NCBI GenBank assembly: GCA_024516155.1
Contig: JAJJXM010000016.1
Location: 558,001-622,000 of the forward strand
Length of the DNA: 64,000 nt
Reading direction: 5' to 3'
Source: Pyronema omphalodes
Taxonomy: Eukaryota > Ascomycota > Pezizomycetes > Pezizales > Pyronemataceae
Shown here piece after piece: positions 21,977 to 35,037 of this stretch. The position numbers and the translations under genes were made by a program. Numbering within the stretch: the first letter of the stretch is position 1; the number at the start of each line of letters is the position of its first letter. The notes beneath the pieces are model-generated. The model saw only the letters and a program-made list of their open reading frames with translations. It searched no databases and was not told the DNA's origin.

Positions 21977-24900
21977 ATGGCTTCGGTCCGCAGCCGTACG
22001 CGTTTCGTCAAATCCGGAGGACGTGGCGACTTTAAAGACGATCGCAGAAAAAACCCAAGATCTGTCACCTCCGGAACTTTACTATCTACAGAAGGCACCT
22101 CACTAGAAGAAAGAGGGGAGCGAACTAGACTAGGAAACTTAATCGATGAGGAATTCGGGTTCCCGCGCTTCGAAAGTGGTCCGAAAAAGGTCGGATGGTT
22201 GGTGAATATGCACTCAACGGTGCTGGAGGAAGAGAATGGTGGGGGCAAGGCCGGTGTGGACTACTACTTTCTGGATGGTGTAGGTGGGAGCTTCAAGGCT
22301 ACGGTTATGTACGATCCGTACTTCTTGATTGCATGCAAGCCAGGAACGGAGGGAGAGGTTGAGGAGTGGGTAAGGAGGAAGTTTGAGGGACTAATTAAGA
22401 AGACCTCGAGGGTAACGAAAGAGGATTTGAGCATGGTGGGTCTTTCCGGGGGTGTTGCGGGGTTGTCTATGCTAATATATTGCAGCCAAACCATCTCCTC
22501 GGTTATAGACGAACGCTTGTACAGCTCGATTTTGCTAATATTAATGACCTACTCGCTGTCCGGAAGGGCTTGATGCCACTGGCATCAAAAAATAAGAAGA
22601 ATGTGGATGTAATGGATGCTTATGCGGAGGTTGTGAGGTATTTGATCCTGTGACGCAGAATGGAGCTACAATTACTGACAAAGAGAGTGCAACTGGTGGC
22701 TACGACTTTTTAGATGACGGTAATGATTTACGAAGTAACAAACCCACGGCCGATCCGAGCGAATACATTATGGATATACGAGAATACGATGTACCATACC
22801 ACGTTCGAGTTGCCATAGACAAGGATATTCGAATCGGAAAATGGTATACAGTGGAGGCAAAACATGGTGTAATAACAGTAAAGTGTATCGAAGACCGATT
22901 GGAACGTCCGGATCCTGTTGTTTTGGCTTTCGATATCGAAACTACGAAGCTACCATTAAAATTTCCGGATGCTCTGATTGACCAAATCATGATGATATCA
23001 TACATGATTGAAGGCCAGGGTTTCCTGATCACAAATAGGGAAATTGTATCAGAAGATATTGCCGATTTTGAGTACACGCCAAAACCCGAATATGAAGGTC
23101 AATTTATGATCTTTAATGAACCAGACGAAAAGGCATTAATTGAACGATTTTTCGAACATATTAAGGAAGCTAAACCTACAGTTATTGTAACTTATAACGG
23201 AGACTTTTTCGATTGGCCTTTCGTAGAAGCTAGAGCTTCTTTTCTAGGAATAGATATGTACCGCGAAATTGGTTTCCGTAAAGACTCGGAGGATCAATAC
23301 AAGAGCACATACTGTGTACACATGGATGCCTTCTCATGGGTGAAGCGTGATTCCTATTTACCTCAAGGAAGTCAAGGTCTAAAAGCTGTGACAAAAGCCA
23401 AGTTGGGGTACAATCCAGAAGAATTGGACCCAGAGTTAATGACAAGGTCGGTAACCTAAAACCTACCTTCGCTGGTTGATATTCCATGATCTAAACCCTT
23501 TTCCAGGTACGCCGCCGAACAACCACAGACTCTAGCGGAATATTCAGTTTCCGATGCTGTTGCTACATATTATCTTTACATGAAATATGTACATCCATTC
23601 ATTTTCTCCCTGTGTACTATTATTCCTCTAAATCCGGACGATGTATTGAGAAAAGGAACCGGAACCCTCTGTGAGATGTTGCTCATGGTAAGTCCAACGA
23701 CTTCCGTTTTGTAACATTTATTCAAACGTCACCATAGGTCCAAGCATATCAAAAAGGAATTGTCCTACCAAACAAACACAAGGGTATGCCAGAATCATTC
23801 TACGAAGGTCACCTCCTCGAATCAGAAACCTATGTTGGAGGTCACGTCGAATCTATCGAAGCCGGTGTATTCCGCAGCGATATCCCCACAAACTTCGCTA
23901 TTGATACTGCCGCCGTGGACCAACTACTTGCTCAACTCGACAATGCCCTAAAATTCAGTATCGTCGTTGAAGGCGGTAAGAAGCTGGAACAAGTGACCAA
24001 CTATGAAGAAGTCAAAGCCGGAATTGCAGAGAAACTCCAGCAGCTAAAAGACGTACCGCAAAGAAAAGAGAATCCTTCTATCTACCATTTGGATGTCGCC
24101 TCTATGTACCCCAACATCATGACCACCAACCGATTACAACCCGACTCCATGATTCAAGAAGCGGATTGTGCAGCCTGCGATTTCAACCGACCCGGTAAAA
24201 CCTGCGACCGCCGCCTTCCTTGGGCATGGAGAGGAGAATATCTGCCAGCAAAAAGGGACGAATACAATATGATTAAGCGTGCGTTAGAAAACGAGAGATT
24301 CCCACCCAAATTTCCTAAAGGCCCTACGCGAACCTGGGACGACCTTGAGACGACAGAGCAAAATTCTGCTGTTAAGACTCGGTTAATTGAATACAGTAAA
24401 AAGATCTACCACCGAATCCACGACAGTAAAACCATTGAGAAGGAAGCTATTATTTGTCAGCGAGAAAATCCCTTCTATGTTGATACTGTCAAAAACTTCC
24501 GTGATAGACGATACCATTTCAAGGGACAACAGAAGGTGTGGAACCGAAAGACAGGAGAACTTAAGAGCGCCGGTGCTTCACCAGCTGAAATTGAGGGTGC
24601 GAAAAAGATGGTTGTTCTGTTCGACTCACTGCAACTGGCGCACAAGGTTATTTTGAACTCGTTTTATGGATATGTCATGAGAAAAGGATCCAGATGGTAT
24701 TCAATGGAAATGGCTGGTGTCACTTGCTTAACAGGAGCACATATCATCCAGATGGCCAAAGAAATTGTCGAAAGAATTGGAAGACCTCTGGAATTGGATA
24801 CCGACGGAATTTGGTGCATCCTTCCTGCAACCTTCCCTGAGAACTTCGCCTTCAAACTCGAAGGTGGAGGGAAACTACCAATCTCCTATCCCTGTGTCAT

Positions 24901-27900
24901 GTTGAACCATTTGGTCCATGAGAAATTTACCAATCACCAATACGCTGAGCTCGTGGACGAAGCCACTCACCGCTACGAAACTCATAGCGAAAACTCCATC
25001 TTCTTCGAAGTTGACGGTCCTTATCGAGCCATGATCCTTCCCACATCTAAGGAGGAAGACAAGAACTTAAAAAAGCGTTACGCAGTTTTCAACCACGACG
25101 GATCCCTAGCTGAACTAAAGGGATTCGAAGTCAAGCGCCGTGGTGAGTTGCAGCTTATTAAGATCTTCCAAACACAAATCTTCAAATTCTTCTTGGAGGG
25201 TACTACATTACAGGAATGTTATGATGCTGTAGCGAAGGTTTCAAATCAGTGGTTGGATGTTATGTATTCCCACGGTTCCACTCTATCCGATGCGGAGCTT
25301 ATCGACCTGATTTGCGAGAATCGATCCATGTCAAAATCCCTCGAGGAATATGGAGCACAGAAATCTCCTCCAATTACTACCGCGCGCCGTCTAGCAGAAT
25401 TCTTGGGAGAGCAAATGGTGAAAGATAAGGGTTTGGCTTGTAAGTTCATTATTTCAGCGCGCCCCAGAGGTGCTCCAATTGCGGAAAGAGCAATTCCAGT
25501 GGCTATCTTCTCTGCGGAACCGGAAACGAAGCGTCACTTTCTTCGTCGTTGGCTAAAGGATGATCCTGGTGATATGGACCCCCGTGGAATCATCGACTGG
25601 GAATATTACCTCGAGCGTCTGGGATCCGTTATCCAGAAAATTATCACCATTCCTGCGGCGTTGCAGAAGTGTAGAAACCCTGTGCCGAGAGTTGCACACC
25701 CGGAGTGGTTACAGAGACGTATTAACCAGAAGGATGATAAGTTTAAGCAGAAGAAAATGACGGACATGTTTGTGAGAAAAGATGGGCCTGCGCCTGTTGC
25801 AGAGGTTGATATGGAGGATTTCGGTAAGATGGCGGGGGTGAAGAAACCTATTATCGGAACAGCAAAGAAGTTGGGCAAGAGGAAGAACCGTCCGGAGTTG
25901 GAGGAAGTGCAGGCGGTGGATCCTTTTGCGAATTTACCTGAGGAGATGCCGGATATGGAGGAGGACTACAAGGGATGGCTAAAATACCAGAAAAAGAAAT
26001 GGGGAATTCAGAAACACGCCAGAGCTCGCAGACGACAGCTTTATGGAGACCATAATACTTCGAACAAAGACAGCCTCGGAAGTTACTTCAGGAATAAGGC
26101 TACGACTATGTTTATCAAGGACTGGCAGGTCCTTCAGCTCAGACCCTCGGAAGCGGCTGGAGAAGTAAAGGCTTGGGTTTTGATTGAGAACAAAGTCCAG
26201 GTTCTCAAGATTAAAGTTCCAAGACAGCTTTTTATGAATCTTAAGGAATCAGACCTTCCGGATGCAGATATCCAGGGCTGCATGGTTGAAAAAGTTAACC
26301 ATACTTTACCGAATGGCCATCCTTCTGTACATCTTTTCAAACTGACTATGCCTGAGGATGTTTACATCACTGAGTCAAAGAAGCTTACTCATCTCTTCTG
26401 TCATCCCTCTGTGGAGGGTGTTTATGAGACTCAGGTCCCTTCGACAATCCGCGCTGTGCTGAATCTTGGAAGCATGTGCACTTTTGACGACTCTCAAAAA
26501 GGAGCCTTAGGAAAAGGTCTCGAGCATGGATTCGAATTATCTACCCTGAGAAGAGTTGAATCAAAAGTTCCTTACCTTCATCGGAATCCCCTCGAATACC
26601 TGTTTGTCTACCACGTTGTAGCCGGGGGTCGTCAAATCTTTGCCTTCTTCTCTACGGGCAGAGATGAAGCTGAGGTTGTGGTTCACAACGCTAAAGACGT
26701 CGCATTTCCCAATATGGATAAGCTATACGCAGAACAGTTTCTTGCACGCCAAACCAAAGAACCGGATGGACTCTGGAAAAAGTCTTTCGAATACCAGGAG
26801 AAAATCCATTTTAAGGTTTCAACAACTGATAAGAGAAACAAGCTCTCAAAGGCCTTGGGTACTATCATCAAGAATATGAACGATGATACAAAGCCTGTTA
26901 TGGTTGTTGTTCAATCGGCCAAGAGACAGCTGCTTCTGGACACCGTTCCTGCTTTATCAGAATTCCCCATCCTGCCACTGAAACCGGATCCTTCAGACTC
27001 TAACCTCCCGCCGCTTGGTTGGCAGACTTTCGTAGCAAAACGAATTGTTACCCACTACCTTGCACTTGGAAGCTGGATATCCCATTTAACAGACCTAGCA
27101 CGATATGGAGATGTCCCGATTTGTAACCTCGAAAAAGACGACCCCAAGTTTCTCATTGATATAGCCTACGCCCGTCGACTCCAGAGCAATAACGTAGTTC
27201 TCTGGTGGTCTCCCTCCGCCAAGCCAGACCATGGAGGTTACGAGAAAGACGACATTGTTGGGAGCATGGAGACTGTGGAAATGCCAATTATTAACAACCC
27301 CGGTTCTTACTCTTCCGTTTGTATCGAAATCGACGTGAGGAACTTGGCCATCAATACCATCCTTACCTCTTCTTTGATCAACGAGCTTGAGGGTAGTGAC
27401 TCGGTCACCCTCAATCCTGCTGCACCCACGGAGGATGGACAGGGTGATACAGGAGCAAATGTTATCTTCGCCGACAATGCTTTCGCTACAGCTGGTGTCA
27501 TGGTGTTGCGAGACATGGTTAAGGCCTGGTGGCAGGAAGCATGCAAGGGAAATAACATGGCGGATATAATGGTGCAACACATTGTACGCTGGGTTGAGTC
27601 CTCTGATAGTTTCCTCTATGATCGTGCACTTCACTACTACGTTCAGACGATGTCCAAAAAAGCGTTCCTACAGCTCCTTACGGATTTTAGACGGGTTGGA
27701 TCCAACATTATCTTCGCTAATGCCAATCGACTACTTGTTCAAACGACTAAAATGGATGTTGGAAACGCATATGCATACTCCCAGTATATCCTTAAAGCTA
27801 TTAAAGCGAAACCCCTGTTCCACTTTTTGGATATGGAGATCAAAGAATACTGGGATTATATGGTATGGTACGATGATGTCAACTACGGAGGCAAAGCTTG

Positions 27901-28837
27901 TTCAGAGGTTGTGGAAGCGGAAAAACAGAAGTTGAATACGGTCATGCATTGGCAGCTTGCTAAATTCCTTCCCGCTAACCTACAGACCGTGTTTCATGAT
28001 TGGACGGTTGAGTTTATCGAGATTATGTACAACCACAAACACGCCCCTTCGGACTCTGGTGTCGATATCACTGGAACTCCAAGACCTACTCAGCTGGTTA
28101 TTAAAAAGGACGAGGATACGGAAAAAATCGTCCTTGGAAAAGAGTTCTGTAAACCCTTGAGGAAACAACTCGCACAGCTTATCAGGAGACAACATGAGGC
28201 TATGGTGAATCTGGATATGGAGGTTGATTTCGAGTTCCCGAAGCTTCCTGGTGCGGTCAAGACGTTGAAGAATCCCGCTCTCCAGCTTATTCGATCGTTA
28301 ACGGCGGTATTTGGATTGGCGAAGGAGATTAACACCGAAGCAAGAATTCTCAGGAAAGACCTCCTTGGCTTGTTGGATATCAAGGAGTTTAGCAAGGAGG
28401 GAATTTTTGAGAATCCCAGCGAGAGTCTTAAGTTTTCCCAGGTTATTTGCAACGAATGTACAATGCCCAGGGACTTGGATCTTTGCAAACATGAAGATCT
28501 TATGCCGGAGCTTGGTACTGAGGGAACGAAAAAAGAAAAGGCTTGGAAGTGTTCCTACTGCGGGAATGAGTATGACAGGCTGTTGTTTGAGGAGAAGATG
28601 ATTGGGCAGATGCAGATGATGGTAACGCAGTATAATTGCCAGGATTTGAAGTGTTCCAAGTGTGGGAAGCTGAAGGAGAATGAGTTTGAGGAGCATTGTA
28701 AATGCTCGGGTCCGTGGGAGACGACAGTGGATAGAGAGGCTCTGGTGAAGAGACTGCAGGTGTACAGAAGTGTGGCGGACTTTTATGGGTTTGATATGTT
28801 GTTGGATGTGGTAACGGGGATTTTGGAGATGGTTTAG
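21977..28837 (+). CDS. POL2: DNA polymerase epsilon catalytic subunit (POL2)
   Basis: Five exons (21977-22435, 22486-22637, 22688-23446, 23507-23687, 23738-28837) with introns of 50, 50, 60 and 50 bp give 2216 residues, against 2222 in yeast. This is the leading-strand replicase with proofreading. The exonuclease site is FDIETTK, with Asp286 and Glu288, plus [11 protein letters not shown]. Polymerase motifs are [12 protein letters not shown] (Asp636), [12 protein letters not shown] (about 823-834) and LDTDGIWC (Asp871, Asp873). The iron-sulphur CysX site is Cys661, Cys664, Cys673 and Cys757 (IICQRE). The non-catalytic C-terminal half is complete and ends with two zinc modules: [13 protein letters not shown] with CSYC, then [20 protein letters not shown]. 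The second intron (GTATTT donor, TACTGAC branch) removes what otherwise looks like a frameshift. All key residues are present. Confidence 0.98.
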
Positions 28838-29435
28838 GGGTGTGTACTGGGCATTTTGGGGCGTTTGGTTTTGTTGATCTTGCAATTGTTTTTTGGTAAA
28901 TAATGGATAAAGATACCAGGGGTCTGCTTGAATTTTTATCTTGTTCCTGCTTATTGTGTTTTTGAAATACCAAGGGTTCACTAAAATATTATTAGAAAAA
29001 ATATTATAATGATCCCTGGAAAGTGCTATATTTCGTAATATGACCACTTAAGCATCTTTACTCTGCAACTCCAGACACACCCTACTCAAATCAATTAGTA
29101 ATATACCGCAACGCTGTTCCGAAGGCTTTCCTTCCGAACTCAAACTCGTTAGTGGTGATAGCTTATGATAGCGTGTACACCCCTGTCAACAGCAGCACCT
29201 GGTGGAAGCACAGAGCCGCAAAAAAGTTCCAGCAGTTCCCACGCCCACGCTTGCTTGCTTCATCCGTCAACATCAACGTCAACGCTTCCCTTCCTTATTA
29301 TAATCCCTATCTCCGATACCCGAAACTCTAGGTATGTCCATCGAAACTTGACCATGCTTCAGATGATGCTAATAATATTATACAGAAGTTTCTTTTCAAT
29401 TAATCTTTAGTTGACACCCCCACCAACCCCACATC
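28838..29435. other. Spacer between POL2 and CCT7
   Basis: 598 bp containing the POL2 3' end and the CCT7 promoter and 5' UTR. Apart from the probable 5' UTR intron annotated separately, nothing is seen. Confidence 0.5.
29332..29385 (+). other. Probable 5' UTR intron of CCT7
   Basis: A 54-bp segment with donor GTATGT, branch-like GCTAATA and acceptor ATACAG, lying 50 bp upstream of the CCT7 ATG. It has the size and signals of the coding introns nearby. Confidence 0.5.
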
Positions 29436-31408
29436 ATGGCTTTCGCGGGACAGACTCCCACTATTATCGTGCTCAAGGAGGGTGAGCATCTCCACTTTCC
29501 GCCGGCCATCAAACCAGCTTTATCAAGGATGATGGAACTGATTCGGATCGCCTTGAAATCGTAAAGGTACCGATGCTTCCCAGGGACGGGGGCAGATGCT
29601 CTCCAACATCAACGCATGTCTAGCAGTTCAGGACACCGTAAAGACCACCTTGGGACCTTACGGAGGTGATCTCCTTATTGTCGACGCGAACGGAAGACAG
29701 ACCATTACAAACGACGGTGCTACAGTGATGAAGGTTTTTATCTCCTTCTCCTATCTTCTATACCTTTGGGAGCTTCCAATGGGCTACCCGGACTCCCTGG
29801 GCACCTCCGAAAACATGCGCTAATCGCATTTTCATCATCTAGCTACTAGATATCGTTCACCCCGCAGCACGAATACTTACCGACATTGCGCGATCCCAAG
29901 ATGCTGAAGTTGGTGACGGAACTACCTCGGTCGTTGTTCTCGCCGCCGAGTTCTTGAAGGAGAGCAAGAACTTTGTTGAGGAGGGTGTTTCTTCCCGTGT
30001 TATTGTGAAGGGATTCCGCAAGGCCGCACAGATGGCCGAGAACAAGATCAAGGAGATTGCTGTTAAGATTGACCAGGACAACAAGAGAGCTACCCTTCTT
30101 AAGCTCGCCACCACAGCAATGAGCTCAAAGCTCATCAAGCGGAATTCGGAATTCTTCGCAAACATGGTTGTGGACGCAGTTGGAGCTTTGGACCAGAATG
30201 AGCTTAACGTTAAGCTCATCGGAATGAAGAGAGTTCCCGGAGGTGGTCTACAGGACTGTTTGTTCGTCAACGGTGTCGCATTCAAGAAGACTTTCTCCTA
30301 CGCTGGATTCGAGCAGCAGCCCAAGTCTTTTGTCGACCCTAAGATCGTCTGTTTGAACGTTGAGTTGGAGTTGAAGAGCGAGAAGGACAACGCAGAGGTC
30401 AGAGTCGAGCAGGTTTCGGTATGCTAGAAAGCTTCCCCGGACTATGAAGACACGCTCATGAAATATAGGACTACCAAGCTATCGTCGATGCCGAGTGGCA
30501 GATCATCTTCCAGAAGCTCCAGGCTATCGCCGACACCGGCGCAAAGGTCGTTCTTTCCAAGCTCCCCATCGGAGATCTTGCTACCCAGTTCTTCGCCGAC
30601 CGCGACATCTTCTGTGCCGGACGTGTTACCAACGAGGACATGGACCGTGTTCTTTCCGCCGTCGGAGCCTCCCTCCAGTCTACCTGCTCCGACATCCGAC
30701 CATCCCACCTCGGAACCTGCGCCAAGTTCGAGGAGCGCCAGGTTGGAGGAGAGCGTTTCAACTTCTTCGAGGGCTGCCCCGCCGCCAAGACCTGTACCCT
30801 TGTCCTCCGTGGAGGAGCTGAGCAGTTCATTGCCGAGGTTGAGCGTTCATTGCACGATGCTATCATGATTGTCAAGAAGGCGACCAAGAACGACCTGATC
30901 GTTGCTGGAGGAGGAGCCACTGAGATGGAGATCTCCAAGTACCTCCGTGACTACTCCAGAACTGTTGCTGGAAAGCAGCAGCTCATCATTGCCGCATTCG
31001 CGAAGGCTCTTGAGATCATTCCCAGACAACTTTGTGACAACGCTGGTTTCGACGCTACTGATATGCTCAACAAGCTCCGTATGCGTCACGCTAAGGGTGA
31101 TACTTGGGCTGGTATCGATATTGTAAACGAGGGAATCAGAGATAACTTGGAGGCTTTCGTTTGGGAACCTGTATCAGTCAAGATCAACGCCATTCAGGCT
31201 GCTACTGAGGCGGCTTGCTTGATTTTGTCGGTTGATGAGACTATTAAGAACCAGGAGAGCGCAGCGCCGCAGGCCGGTCCTCAGGTATGTACCTCAAAAT
31301 CTGATGGTTGGGGGTGAGGTAACAAATTACTAACGTGGATAACAGATGCCCCGTGGTGCCGCACAGAGGGCGTTGAGAGCAAGAGGAAGGGGTATGCCTA
31401 GACGGTAA
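29436..31408 (+). CDS. CCT7: CCT7, eta subunit of the TRiC/CCT chaperonin
   Basis: Five exons (29436-29481, 29567-29733, 29843-30418, 30469-31284, 31346-31408), introns 85, 109, 50 and 61 bp, 555 residues (yeast 550). CCT is the cytosolic double-ring chaperonin that folds actin, tubulin and WD proteins. The start [20 protein letters not shown] is eta-type. The ATP site shows [36 protein letters not shown] and GDGTTS (residues 95-100). The apical domain has [20 protein letters not shown] and the equatorial part has [20 protein letters not shown]. The last exon encodes an Arg/Gly-rich tail, [20 protein letters not shown], as in other fungal CCT7. All phases close. Codon use looks biased toward C-ending codons, consistent with strong expression. 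Confidence 0.97.
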
Positions 31409-33992
31409 AGGGGAGTAGGATGTGGTGTCCGTGGATTTAATGCAAGGTGGGGTATTTAGGGCTGGATATTATACACTATTAGTAAATTGAGTTTGTTTGT
31501 CCACATCTGGGTACAAGTGATGGGTTATGAAGATAACGAAAACGATAAGCGAGCGGCATATGCCGTTATAACGGATCCTTTGGATTTGGTTCAATAAGCT
31601 CAATGTTTCTTTCAAATCTCTGAAAGGCTTCCAAGATTCATACCTTTTACTTATTATTCTATGCCATTTTCGCTTTTTTTACTGATTTATGTGTTATTAT
31701 TTCATCTTATATGCAAACTGCACATGAGACCACCCGTGTGGTCAATGATCAAAAGTCTAGTCAAAAGGCGGCCTTTTCGAAATGGGTTATGACGCGATAT
31801 AGATGATGATACAGGCATGTATATGTGGCATGGGGCTCAGTTCAAAACGACATGAACGACCATCGATTTTACAAAAGTTTATCAGACTTACAAGCACTCG
31901 TAACAATCCTGCGAGTCAGTTTCAGGTGTATCTAAAATGCATACATAAACAATAAAGTTCCTAATACAGCCGAAGGCATACTTAGCATCGGAATTATACA
32001 TAGAGTTTCATTGGAGTAAAGATATCAAAGCTTAGCTGCATCAATGTAAAATACATCAGAGGAGGCTGATGTAGAATTGCCCATCGGGGATGTACCGCTT
32101 GCCTCTCCCTTTCTTTACCGGAACGATGAAAGTTGTAATAACTCTCATCCTCCGGACGCGATAGCTTCTTGTATGAAATATCCTCAATAAATTTGCGTTG
32201 TATCCGGGTAGGTGTGATGAGTTGGAGCAAAGTCTGTAAAGCAGTAAACCATCGTCTTATTCTGCTATCACTTGGGATGGTTATGTTTCCTGCTGTTTTT
32301 TTCTAGAAAATCCCTTCGCAGTAAAGACATTATGAAATTTCTCCTCTGTAATTCCTCCAAAAATAGCCGTTCGTGTTTACATCTTTATTTTGAGATCTCA
32401 GCTACCGTTTTGTTTTTTTGACGTCCTGAATTAGCTTCTTCAAATTGTAAAGGTCCGTATTTACTATTTTCTTTCAAAGTCTGAAGTCATTCGCCAAAAT
32501 GCTTCCCATAAGGTCAATTTCTGCTATACAAATATTTTCACATCCTTCATCCTCCCTCTGCATTGCTTCGCTAGTGGCTGGGCGCCGCTAGTCTACTTGG
32601 CAGCAGGAGTATTTATGAAGCAGTACAAGGAAGAAAAGCAGCATCAACATCCACCTAGAAATGCAGGTGAAATGGAAGTGTAGGCATGTACTGGACCTAT
32701 AACAAGGCCGCTTCTACTACTCAGAGAGCCGGAAATACCGCATTATGCACACCTGGGGCATTCGGTTCGCATGTAACCGTTTTTCTATTGTTTCTGTTTT
32801 TTTATTTATTTATATTTTGTTGTATTTTTATTTTTCTTTTTTGATTTCTGGCTTGATTTTATTACAAGCTTGCTTTTCACGCTTGCTTTCTTGATTACTC
32901 GCTTATTTCTAGTTCGTCGTTTTTATTGATTTTTCTAGCTTGCCTTCATGAGTCGCTTATTTTGGCGCTTGCTTCCTTGGTTGCTCGCTTATCTTCGGGC
33001 TGATTTATAGATTAGGTACTTGGTTAAGTCAGCATAGGGTAGCGGGTGTAGGCATACATATAGAAATTGATAAGGTACATAGGTAGGCGGGCAGCTTTAC
33101 CCCGCGTTATAGCCGCCGACTGCTAGCTGGAGCATCTTGACTTCTTAGTAAAGCCGATGTATATTCCTATATCCAATTTTAAAGGAAGCTGTAATTTATC
33201 CAAATGTTAACTGGCAAAAACCCACATTGCATGGTTAAGATTATAATGAATATAATGCATATCTGTACAAAGTAGCTAGATCGTTTTCAGCTGAACCCTA
33301 GTGATTCAACTACAGTGACTAGTAAAATTATAAACCCGCCTCGTAAACCGCCCTATATGCTTCCACATAAATATGTGGTACTCTGTGAGTTCAAACCGCT
33401 ACTACAACATGGTGCATATTTGCATATTTGCAGTGGTTTAGGGATGAAGAGACTGAGGGTGTTGATGTGGCTGATACGTTGGTTAGATTGGGCTTTGATA
33501 CTGGTGTGGTTTTGGGGGGCTTGGATGTAATTGAATAGCGTATTCAGGCGGTATGGAGTGATATAATTGGCGGTGGATTTGAGCGGGATGGGGTTATGGG
33601 TGATAGGGCGGACGAGTGACGGGGAGGTGGATTGGGGCTAACTAGGGCTTAGGGCTGGTGGGTAAGGCTATGTAGCTGGGTTGATAAGGCTTCGCTATGT
33701 TTGCCGAGCCTGGCCGGTGACATAGGAGGGGGTGTTAGTTGGTTGTATATTTTTTTAGAAAAAATATGGCACCAAATCAATAACGTCATATACTACATGG
33801 AACATTATTAATTGTCTTGCTTGATGTTTATACTTCTCTCAATACTAGATCACTATGTTGCCTGTTCAGGCTATCTTCAGTCGTAATTATCATTAATAGA
33901 TGCAATTTTTCCGCCCTTCCCCCAGTTCAATAAAAAGAAAATCATATACTCCATACTGGTATCCGTTTTTATTTTTGTTCCCACACCACACC
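31409..33992. other. Long AT-rich gene-free stretch
   Basis: About 2.6 kb without a recognisable gene. A minus-strand open frame of 78 codons at 31994-32230 matches nothing I know. Between about 32860 and 33000 there are imperfect copies of CGCTTGCTTTCTTGATTACT-like sequence (GCTTGCTT... CTCGCTTAT). A short frame beginning MLPIRSISAIQIF at about 32500 is too small to call. Confidence 0.5.
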
Positions 33993-34682
33993 CTACTTCC
34001 GTAATCTCTGCTCGAGCACCATTCTGGTGCCCTCCACAATAGCCACATGCTCAACCTCATGTACTCTCTGCTCCAAGTCCTCAACACTCTCACCCTCCCT
34101 CAACTGGATCTTCTTGATCAAAATCGGCTCGCCCCGGTCAACAGCGGCGATAACGTGATGAATCATGACACCAGTCTCCTTGATCTCTCCATTCTGGAAT
34201 GCCTGCCAAGCTCTCGCGATCGCATCCTTTCCATCGAACTGACCAGGTAGGGCAGGGTGGAGGTTAATGATATCGATTCCCTGGGCTTGTAGAGGTTCCA
34301 AAGTATTCGTAGTTAAAATGTGCATCCAACCAGCGCAAACAACCAAATCGGGTTTCTGGGCCAAAATCAACTGGGCAAGATCGGCATCGTATGCAAGTCT
34401 AGCCTCCTCGATGGTAGGGTATCGACTCTTGTAAGGGACCAAGTTATGGTAAGAAGTAGGGATTCCGGCTTTTTGTGCGCGCTCGAGTCCGAAGGCATTT
34501 TTTCTGTTGGACAATACGTGGATAATTTTTCCGGGAAGTTCGGCATCGATCAAGGCCTGCAAGTTCGTACCAGATCCCGAAATCAACACAAGAATCCTAG
34601 GTGTGGTAGCCGTAGCAGCTTCGGGGGTTGAAGCTGTGGCGTCGGTGAGGCTCAAAAGCCGCGCGAGAAGATAGGATGCCAT
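33993..34682 (-). CDS. ADE8: Phosphoribosylglycinamide formyltransferase (ADE8)
   Basis: An intronless monofunctional GAR transformylase of 229 residues; yeast Ade8 has 214. It transfers formyl from 10-formyltetrahydrofolate to GAR, the third step of purine synthesis. The phosphate-binding start is VLISGSGTNLQALID (residues 32-46). The catalytic triad is Asn140, His142 (INLHPALPG) and Asp182 (VIAAVDRGEP), and the folate-loop residues are in CAGWMHIL. The start at MASYLLARLL was chosen because the open frame upstream (to 34964) lies in the shared promoter with AAR2 and has no family similarity. Its first 27 residues are not conserved. In many fungi this activity is separate from the other early purine enzymes, as seen here. 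Confidence 0.94.
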   Translation of the reverse strand: MASYLLARLLSLTDATASTPEAATATTPRILVLISGSGTNLQALIDAELPGKIIHVLSNRKNAFGLERAQKAGIPTSYHNLVPYKSRYPTIEEARLAYDADLAQLILAQKPDLVVCAGWMHILTTNTLEPLQAQGIDIINLHPALPGQFDGKDAIARAWQAFQNGEIKETGVMIHHVIAAVDRGEPILIKKIQLREGESVEDLEQRVHEVEHVAIVEGTRMVLEQRLRK

Positions 34683-35037
34683 CGAGTCGTGGTAGGATGT
34701 TTCGGGATCGGAAAAGCGCGGTGCGGGTGGAAGAGCCACGATGGTGTGTGCGGGGTGCGGTGCGGGCGCCTCCAAAGAGCGGGACGGTCGGTGCGCGGCA
34801 GAATTTGACACGCCAAGGGAGGGTAAATGAACCCTTAGACTCGACAAGGTACGACAAGGTTCAACAGGGTCCGCTAACGTGTGGTTAAGGATCTGCCAGA
34901 GCTCCAGACCTGCTTGGCAGCTGCAGGGGCGGAAAGTACTATACACGTGACAGGCGCGTAACACGACCGCCAGAGCTCGGTGCAGAAACAGGCAAAGCTT
35001 GTGCAGTTATCCACTACTGTAGCCCCGCAAAATCAAC
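34683..35037. promoter_or_regulatory. Divergent promoter of ADE8 and AAR2
   Basis: 355 bp between two divergent start codons, moderately GC-rich. A TGACTC-like Gcn4/Bas1-type site was not clearly found. The minus-strand frame stays open through it, which is why the longer ADE8 start was considered and rejected. Confidence 0.5.

Noticed and set aside
22600..22690. Frameshift or pseudogene signal in POL2
   Set aside because: A 50-bp GT-AG intron restores the frame, and all catalytic residues are intact.
32500..32690. Short reading frames beginning MLPIRSISA and ending KQYKEEKQHQHPP
   Set aside because: They lie in different frames, need an unsupported splice, and match no family I know.
34683..34964. 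94-residue N-terminal extension of ADE8
   Set aside because: No similarity to GAR transformylases, and it occupies the short promoter shared with AAR2; the ATG at 34682 gives a normal-length enzyme.
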